Assembly (NCBI RefSeq): GCF_900104925.1
Contig: NZ_LT629735.1
Location: forward strand, 3,951,001-4,015,000
Length of the DNA: 64,000 nucleotides
Direction: 5' to 3'
From: Opitutus sp. GAS368
GTDB lineage: Bacteria; Verrucomicrobiota; Verrucomicrobiia; Opitutales; Opitutaceae
Below the pieces are notes generated by a model, which saw nothing but the letters and a program-made list of their open reading frames with translations, searched no databases and had not been told where the DNA came from. How positions within the stretch are numbered: position 1 is the stretch's first letter; each line of letters opens with the position of its first letter. Below are positions 59,703 to 64,000 of the stretch, piece after piece. Both the position numbers and the translations under genes were made by a program.

Positions 59703-61634
59703 ATGAGCACCTCTCCGTCCACCACCCTCCTCTCCCGCATCGCCAGCCCCGCCGACCTCAAGGCCCTCGCGCCCGCTCAACTCCCGCAGCTCGCGCAGGA
59801 AATCCGCGACGAGCTGATCGAGGTGACCGCCCGCAACGGCGGCCACGTCGGCCCCAACCTCGGCGTGGTCGAGCTGACCATCGCGCTGCACCGCGTGTTC
59901 AACACGCCGGACGACCAGTTCGTGTTCGACGTCGCCCACCAGGGCTACGTGCACAAGCTGCTCACCGGCCGCCAGGGCGAGTTTTTCCACAAGCTGCGCA
60001 AGACCGGCGGGGCGTCCGGTTTCCTTTATCGCAGCGAGAGCCCGCACGACGCGTTCGGCGCCGGCCACGCCGGCACCGCGCTCTCGGCCGCCCTGGGCAT
60101 GGCCACGGCGCGCGACCTGCGCGGCTCGAACGAGCACGTCGTCGCGGTGTGCGGCGACGCCGCCTTCACCTGCGGTATCACGCTCGAGGCGATGAACAAC
60201 GTCGTCAGCTCGACCAAGCGCCTGATCGTCATTCTCAACGACAACGAGTGGTCCATCGCCAAGAACGTCGGCGCCATCTCCGGGTACCTGAACCGCATCA
60301 GCACCAGCCCGACCTACAACAAGCTGCACCACGACATCGAGGCGTTCTTCAAGAGCTTCCCGACCGGCGTGGAGATGAACAAGGTCTACCACAAGTGGAA
60401 GCGCGAGACGAAGGACTTCTTCGTCGAGTCGTCCCTGTTCGAGAAATTCGGCCTGCGCTACCTCGGACCCGTGGACGGCCACAACCTCGAGGCGCTGGAG
60501 AAGAACCTGGAGTTCGCCCGGCACTGCGACGTGCCCGTGCTGATCCACGTGCTGACCAAGAAGGGCAAGGGCCTCGACGCCGCCCTCGCCCACCCGGAAA
60601 AATTCCACGGCGCCAGCCCGTTCGACCCCGAAACCGGCGAGAGCGTGAAGGCCATCCCGGGCACGCCACCGAACTACCAGGACGTCTTTGGCGCCGCGTT
60701 GTCGCGCTTCGCCCGCTCGAATCCCAAGGTGCTGGGCATCACCGGCGCCATGCCCGCCGGCACCGGCCTTTCGCAGCTCGCGCGCGAGGTGCCCGGCCAG
60801 TTCTTCGACGTCGGCATCGCCGAGGAGCACGCCGTGCTGTTCGCCGCCGGCCTGGCGACCAAGGGCTTCCGTCCGGTCTGCGCGATCTACTCGACCTTCC
60901 TGCAGCGCGCCTACGACCAGGTCATCCACGACGTCTGCCTGCAGAATCTGCCCGTGACGTTCTGCATGGACCGCGCCGGCCTGTCGCCCAACGACGGCCC
61001 GACGCACCACGGCCTGTTCGACATTTCCTACCTCCGCTGCGTGCCCAACGCCACCGTGATGCAGCCGAAGGACGAGGACGAGCTCGTCGACATGCTGCAC
61101 ACCTCGCTGCACCTGCCCGGCCCCGGCTTCATCCGCTACCCGCGCGGCGCCGGCACCGGCGCTGCGATCAAGAACGAGCTGGCGCTCGTGCCCGTCGGCC
61201 AGGCCGAGATCCTCAAGGTCGGCACCAACATCATCATCTGGGCCATCGGCAACATGGTGGCCGACGCCCTCAAGCTGGCCCAGCGCCTCGAACGCGAGGA
61301 GCACATCTCCGTCGGTGTGGTGAACGCCCGCTTCATCAAGCCCCTCGACCGCAACCTGCTCCTCAGCCAGGCCGCCGTCGTTCCACTCCTCGTCACGATG
61401 GAAGACAACGTGCTTGCCGGCGGTTTCGGCAGCGCGGTGCTCGAGGCCCTGCAGGAGGCGCATTGCGCCACGCCGGTCGAGCGCATCGGCTGGCCCGACA
61501 AGTTCGTCGAGCACGGCAGCAGCGTGGAGATCCTCCGCGCGAGCTACGGTCTCGCCCCGGGCGCGATTTTCCAGCGGGTCATCGAGCGCTGGCGCGGTCT
61601 CCAGCCGGACAAGGTCACCGCAGATCGGGGGTAA
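59703..61634 (+). CDS. dxs: 1-deoxy-D-xylulose-5-phosphate synthase
   Basis: First step of the MEP isoprenoid pathway, condensing pyruvate with glyceraldehyde 3-phosphate using thiamine diphosphate. The 643-residue protein has NGGHVGPNLGVVELTIALHR, the ThDP/Mg site VAVCGDAAFTCGITLEAMNN ... LIVILNDNEWSIAKNVGAIS (G-D-A and N-x-N), the pyrimidine-domain glutamate in FDVGIAEEHAVLFAAGLA, and the C-terminal transketolase domain. Full length and intact. Confidence 0.97.
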   Translation: MSTSPSTTLLSRIASPADLKALAPAQLPQLAQEIRDELIEVTARNGGHVGPNLGVVELTIALHRVFNTPDDQFVFDVAHQGYVHKLLTGRQGEFFHKLRKTGGASGFLYRSESPHDAFGAGHAGTALSAALGMATARDLRGSNEHVVAVCGDAAFTCGITLEAMNNVVSSTKRLIVILNDNEWSIAKNVGAISGYLNRISTSPTYNKLHHDIEAFFKSFPTGVEMNKVYHKWKRETKDFFVESSLFEKFGLRYLGPVDGHNLEALEKNLEFARHCDVPVLIHVLTKKGKGLDAALAHPEKFHGASPFDPETGESVKAIPGTPPNYQDVFGAALSRFARSNPKVLGITGAMPAGTGLSQLAREVPGQFFDVGIAEEHAVLFAAGLATKGFRPVCAIYSTFLQRAYDQVIHDVCLQNLPVTFCMDRAGLSPNDGPTHHGLFDISYLRCVPNATVMQPKDEDELVDMLHTSLHLPGPGFIRYPRGAGTGAAIKNELALVPVGQAEILKVGTNIIIWAIGNMVADALKLAQRLEREEHISVGVVNARFIKPLDRNLLLSQAAVVPLLVTMEDNVLAGGFGSAVLEALQEAHCATPVERIGWPDKFVEHGSSVEILRASYGLAPGAIFQRVIERWRGLQPDKVTADRG

Positions 61635-61644
61635 AACCGGATCG

Positions 61645-61716
61645 AGGTGGAACCGGACCTCCCGGGCCGGTTTTCCTTGCACCCGTTCCCAGCCCGCCCG
61701 GAGGTCGGGCTCCACC
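61645..61716. repeat. REP-like pair (GGTGGAACC family)
   Basis: AGGTGGAACCGGACCTCCCG to GGAGGTCGGGCTCCACC, 10 bases after the dxs stop; a diverged copy. Confidence 0.8.
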
Positions 61717-61749
61717 AAGAAAAAGCCGCGCCCCTTCCGGGTGCGCGGC
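61717..61749 (-). terminator. intrinsic terminator of the Cys-rich peptide gene
   Basis: Stem GCCGCGC / GCGCGGC with an 11-base loop; on the minus strand it is followed by TTTTTCTT. It lies 22 bases past the stop. Confidence 0.75.
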
Positions 61750-61771
61750 GCGGTGACCAAAGGAGCCTGGC

Positions 61772-61990
61772 TTACTTCTTGGGCGCGTCCTTCTTCTCGG
61801 CCGGTTTGGCTTTCTCGCCGGTGCAGCAGCAATCTTTGTCCTGGCCACAGACCTTGTCGTCCTTGTCCTTGGCGCAATCGCATGACTTTTCGGTGGGCTT
61901 ATCCTTGGACTTGTCATCCGCGGCACGCACGGCCGGAAGGGTGAGAGCGCTGGCAAAGGCGAGAGCGAGAATAAAGCGGAGGGATTTCAT
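61772..61990 (-). CDS. small secreted cysteine-rich, lysine-rich peptide
   Basis: 72 residues: signal peptide (MKSLRFILALAFASALTLPA, cleavage near AVRAAD) and a mature part of about 48 residues, almost entirely K/D/E plus six cysteines (SCDCAKDKDDKVC, then DCCCTGEK). The C-x-C and C-C-C clusters suggest metal binding (metallothionein-like) or disulfide cross-linking. I know no family. It has its own terminator and probably its own promoter. Confidence 0.6.
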   Translation of the reverse strand: MKSLRFILALAFASALTLPAVRAADDKSKDKPTEKSCDCAKDKDDKVCGQDKDCCCTGEKAKPAEKKDAPKK

Positions 61991-62042
61991 GGCGTGTGTT
62001 TAGGGGAATTTAATAGCCCTCCTTCGCCAAGGCTGCGGAGGG

Positions 62043-62073
62043 CAATTTTCTTTCCGGGTCGGAAAGAAAATTG
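62043..62073 (-). terminator. terminator hairpin directly after tRNA-Gly
   Basis: A perfect 13-bp stem CAATTTTCTTTCC / GGAAAGAAAATTG with a 5-base loop begins at the CCA end of the tRNA. The A+T-rich stem and its own T-run can act as an intrinsic terminator. Confidence 0.6.
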
Positions 62074-62145
62074 GTGCGGGCGGCGGGAATCGAACCCGCC
62101 TCTCATGCTTGGGAAGCACGCATAATACCGATATACTACGCCCGC
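62072..62145 (-). tRNA. tRNA-Gly (anticodon CCC)
   Basis: Complete cloverleaf on the minus strand. The acceptor GCGGGCG pairs with CGCCCGC, the D arm is GTAGTATATCGGTATTAT, and the anticodon stem CGTGC/GCATG has loop TTCCCAA (CCC). The T arm contains GGTTCGATTCC. CCA is encoded at 62074-62072. Confidence 0.95.
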
Positions 62146-62219
62146 AAGGAACCGAGGCGGCACTAAAAGCGGCCGGTGGCCGGGCTGCAAGTCATGAATA
62201 CTGACCGGGGTTCAGCTTG

Positions 62220-62293
62220 GGTGGAACCCGGCCTCCGGACGGGTTTTTGCCAGTGTGAATCCTGAAAGCGCGTCCGGAGGCCGCGCTCCACCT
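62220..62293. repeat. REP-like pair (GGTGGAACC family)
   Basis: GGTGGAACCCGGCCTCCGGA to CGTCCGGAGGCCGCGCTCCACC. It ends 7 bases before the recR stop. Confidence 0.88.
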
Positions 62294-62299
62294 TCGATC

Positions 62300-62893
62300 T
62301 CAGGTATAATCCCGCCGCGCCTCGAGTGCGCTCTTCAGCGTGACGGCGTCGGCATAAAGCACCCCGCCGCCGCTGGGCAGGCCGAAACCGATGCGGGTCA
62401 CCTTCACCCCCGTCTTCGGCAGGCGTTCGGTCAGGTAATGGCACGTTGCCTCGCCCTCCACGTCATTCGACAGCGCCAGGATGACCTCCGTGATCTCGCC
62501 CGATTCGATGCGCTGCAGCAGAGCGGCAAGATTGAGATCCTCCGGCGCGACGCCGCGGATCGGGGAAAGCTTGCCGTGCAGGACGTGGTAGCGGCCACGG
62601 AAGGCGCCCGAACGCTCGATGGCGGCGAGGTCCGGCACGTATTCCACCACGCACACCTGGCCGGTGCGGCGGCGTTCGTCGGCGCACACCGCGCAGTGCT
62701 CCTGCTCCGCGAGGTTACCGCACACGGTGCAGCGGCGGACGTTCTGCGCGGCGGATTGCAGGGCCATGACCAGCTCGGGCAGCCGGCCCGGTTTCTCGAC
62801 CAGCAGGTGGAGCGCGATGCGCTCGGCCGACCGATAGCCGATACCGGGCAGCTGCTTCAGCTGCTTCTGCAATGTTTCAAGGGCGGGGGTCAT
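62300..62893 (-). CDS. recR: recombination protein RecR
   Basis: 197 residues, a ring-forming DNA-binding protein of the RecFOR pathway. N-terminal HhH LKQLPGIGYRSAERIALHLL, the C4 zinc finger RRCTVCGNLAEQEHCAVC, a TOPRIM domain (QVCVVEYVPDLAAIERSGAF ... VILALSNDVEGEATCHYL) and the Walker-like C-terminus. ybaB lies 107 bases upstream on the same strand, the usual dnaX-ybaB-recR order. Confidence 0.96.
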   Translation of the reverse strand: MTPALETLQKQLKQLPGIGYRSAERIALHLLVEKPGRLPELVMALQSAAQNVRRCTVCGNLAEQEHCAVCADERRRTGQVCVVEYVPDLAAIERSGAFRGRYHVLHGKLSPIRGVAPEDLNLAALLQRIESGEITEVILALSNDVEGEATCHYLTERLPKTGVKVTRIGFGLPSGGGVLYADAVTLKSALEARRDYT

Positions 62894-62903
62894 GAAAGGG
62901 ATT

Positions 62904-62985
62904 TCCCGTGGATTACGCGGATAAAGGCACGGATAAAACCAAATCCTTCAGTCGATCCGCGTTCATCGGCGTCATCCGCGGTGTG
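62904..62985. repeat. CGGAT-core inverted repeat between ybaB and recR
   Basis: Left CCGTGGATTACGCGGATAAA... (62906), right ...ATCCGCGTTCATCGGCGTCA (62955-62974) to about 62985. Diverged copies of the three-unit arm. It splits the ybaB-recR operon. Confidence 0.75.
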
Positions 62986-63000
62986 CTGCGGTTTGATGCC

Positions 63001-63309
63001 TCAGAACATGCCGGGCATCTGGAACGCCGCGGAAATCTTCTGCATCTCCGCCTCGTTGCGTTCCTTGGCCTTGGCGGCGGCTTCCTGGGTGGCCTGCAGC
63101 AGCGTCTCTTCGATGAGTTTCACGTCCTCCTTCAGGAATTCGGGGTCCAGTTTGATGGCCAGAAATTTTCCCGCGCCGTTGATCCTGACCTGCACGGCAC
63201 CGCCGCCGCTGGACACGTCGATCACCTGCGTCTCGAGCGTCGACTGCAACGTCTCGATCTGCTTCTGCATTTTCTGCGCCTGTTTGAGGAGTTTGCCTAC
63301 GCCGGCCAT
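63001..63309 (-). CDS. ybaB: YbaB/EbfC nucleoid-associated protein
   Basis: 102 residues; dimeric DNA-binding protein. GKLLKQAQKMQKQIETLQST, the glycine-rich turn DVSSGGGAVQVRINGAGKFL and DPEFLKEDVKLIEETLLQAT are the family pattern; the Met-rich C-terminus (FQMPGMF) replaces the usual PG(L/F). It precedes recR. ATG 63309 chosen; the longer frame is not conserved. Confidence 0.93.
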   Translation of the reverse strand: MAGVGKLLKQAQKMQKQIETLQSTLETQVIDVSSGGGAVQVRINGAGKFLAIKLDPEFLKEDVKLIEETLLQATQEAAAKAKERNEAEMQKISAAFQMPGMF

Positions 63310-63332
63310 GATTGGATTGGGTTGGGTTTTGG

Positions 63333-63597
63333 AACCACTAATGGACACTAACCGTGACTAATCACGCATAATTTCCGGAAATTCTTTTTAACCACGGATT
63401 ACACGGATAATCACGGATTGAAAACAGCCCAATCATTTCACAGGAGGCCGCGGAGGTAACAGAGACTCACTTTTCTTACCTTTCCCTGCGTGCTCCTGTG
63501 AAAACCCTGCCTTGGTCCTTATCCGTGTTCATCCGTGTAATCCGCGGTCTCTGCGGCTAGGGCAATTAGTGAGAGCTTAGTGTGGATTAGTGGTGCC
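63333..63597. repeat. three-level nested inverted repeat
   Basis: Outermost CTAAT-core arms: AACCACTAATGGACACTAAC (63333) and the inverse ending GATTAGTGGTGCC (63597). Middle CGGAT-core arms: AACCACGGATTACACGGATA (63390) and the inverse 63519-63550. Innermost CAGGAG arms: TCACAGGAGGCCGCGGAGGT (63438) and the inverse ending TGCTCCTGTGA (63501). The outer right arm contains the stop codon of the epimerase gene. Confidence 0.85.
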
Positions 63598-64000
63598 AAG
63601 GATTGATTCAAAGCCCGCGCGGTAGTCCGGATAATGCGGCCGCCAGCCGAGCACCTGCCGGATGCGGGCATTGCTGATGGTCCGGTCGGGCATCGGCGCC
63701 CCGCCCCGCCGGGTCGTGGTCGAGCCGTCGAAGCCCGGCGCTGGGCGCCCCAAGTGCTGCGCCAGCCAGGCTACCACCTCCGTCCGTGCTGCGGGCGCGT
63801 TGTCGGCGACATTGAAAATGCCACTGCCGATTGCAGCCGGCGCGGTGAGGCAGGCCAGAATAGCGGAGACAATGTCGTCGCGGTGGGCCAGGTTCAGCCG
63901 GTGGTTGCCGGAACCCCCGAGAACCGGCAGGCCCGCGCGCAGTTGGTCCAGCAGGTGATGCCGCTCCGGACCGTAGATGCCGGCCAGGCGGAGGATGAAG
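63577..64000 (-). CDS. NAD-dependent epimerase/dehydratase, 3' part (cut by the right edge)
   Basis: The last 140 codons of an extended short-chain dehydrogenase. It reads FILRLAGIYGPERHHLLDQL (the loop after the YxxxK helix), NHRLNLAHRDDIVSAILACL and GIFNVADNAPAARTEVVAWL, as in SDR-type sugar-nucleotide epimerases and YeeZ-like proteins. The NAD motif is beyond the edge. The final residues (GTTNPH) and the TAA are encoded by a repeat arm, so the natural C-terminus was probably replaced. Confidence 0.85.
   Translation of the reverse strand, partial: FILRLAGIYGPERHHLLDQLRAGLPVLGGSGNHRLNLAHRDDIVSAILACLTAPAAIGSGIFNVADNAPAARTEVVAWLAQHLGRPAPGFDGSTTTRRGGAPMPDRTISNARIRQVLGWRPHYPDYRAGFESILGTTNPH

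Noticed and set aside
59022-61883. Open frame of 953 codons opposite xseB and dxs
   Set aside because: Spans several unrelated genes and repeats on the other strand; no motifs.
62908-63351. Plus-strand frame opposite ybaB
   Set aside because: Starts in a repeat arm and is antisense to ybaB; no motif.

Overview
The window is G+C-rich chromosome (about two thirds G+C by eye) and is densely coded. The gene content suggests a verrucomicrobial bacterium, most likely of the Opitutaceae type: a Rho with a long glycine/glutamine-rich insert, a PadR regulator paired with a duplicated FtsX permease (ADOP type), ClpS beside a DUF2017 protein, an ArgA-type kinase/GNAT fusion, and abundant palindromic intergenic repeats. 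The organism is inferred from family knowledge; no rRNA is present to confirm it.

Layout. 0-5 kb: rho and coaE (overlapping, minus strand), an HD-domain protein and comM. 5-9 kb: PadR plus ADOP permease, a small secreted helical protein, tRNA-Glu. 9-14 kb: ndk, glgA and rnr. 14-16.7 kb: small accessory or hypothetical genes and a periplasmic TonB-C-domain protein. 16.7-23.6 kb: a two-subunit molybdenum hydroxylase (IorAB type), a GT-C-like membrane protein and a family-B DNA polymerase. 24-29.8 kb: DUF2017, clpS, proS, a membrane-anchored protein, a GIY-YIG nuclease boxed by inverted repeats, argA and a RidA-like gene. 29.9-34.1 kb: an NMT1/SsuA-type ABC transporter and an amidase. 34.1-47.8 kb: a nucleobase/nucleoside block (amidohydrolase, two Rieske oxygenases, three NCS2 permeases, an exported SAM hydrolase, a TonB receptor, an exported nucleoside-phosphorylase-like protein and an exported adenosine deaminase). 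47.9-51.6 kb: manganese transport (mntH, a universal stress protein, an outer-membrane protein, mntR). 51.7-57.7 kb: a two-domain ABC permease, a TonB-C protein, an MFS transporter, a C39-like protein and an EEP nuclease. 57.9-64 kb: an M48 protease, xseB, dxs, a Cys-rich exported peptide, tRNA-Gly, recR, ybaB and a truncated sugar-nucleotide epimerase at the right edge.

How the genes may work together. The 38.7-47.8 kb genes read as purine scavenging outside the cytoplasm: a TonB receptor brings a solute across the outer membrane, exported adenosine deaminase, nucleoside-cleaving protein and SAM hydrolase convert it in the periplasm, and NCS2 permeases take up the bases. The two Rieske oxygenases translated next to an NCS2 permease could oxidise a nucleobase or related heterocycle. 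Substrates are inferred.

The most striking feature is the density and nature of the palindromic repeats. Many are GTAG- or GTGG-headed hairpins with the architecture of REP elements, usually as inverted pairs. Others have arms built from three 9-10 bp units whose core varies in concert. Several are nested inside one another, several lie in frame inside genes, and many supply start or stop codons. One family carries a GIY-YIG nuclease gene exactly between its arms, which suggests a small self-contained mobile element with short relatives lacking the gene elsewhere in the window.
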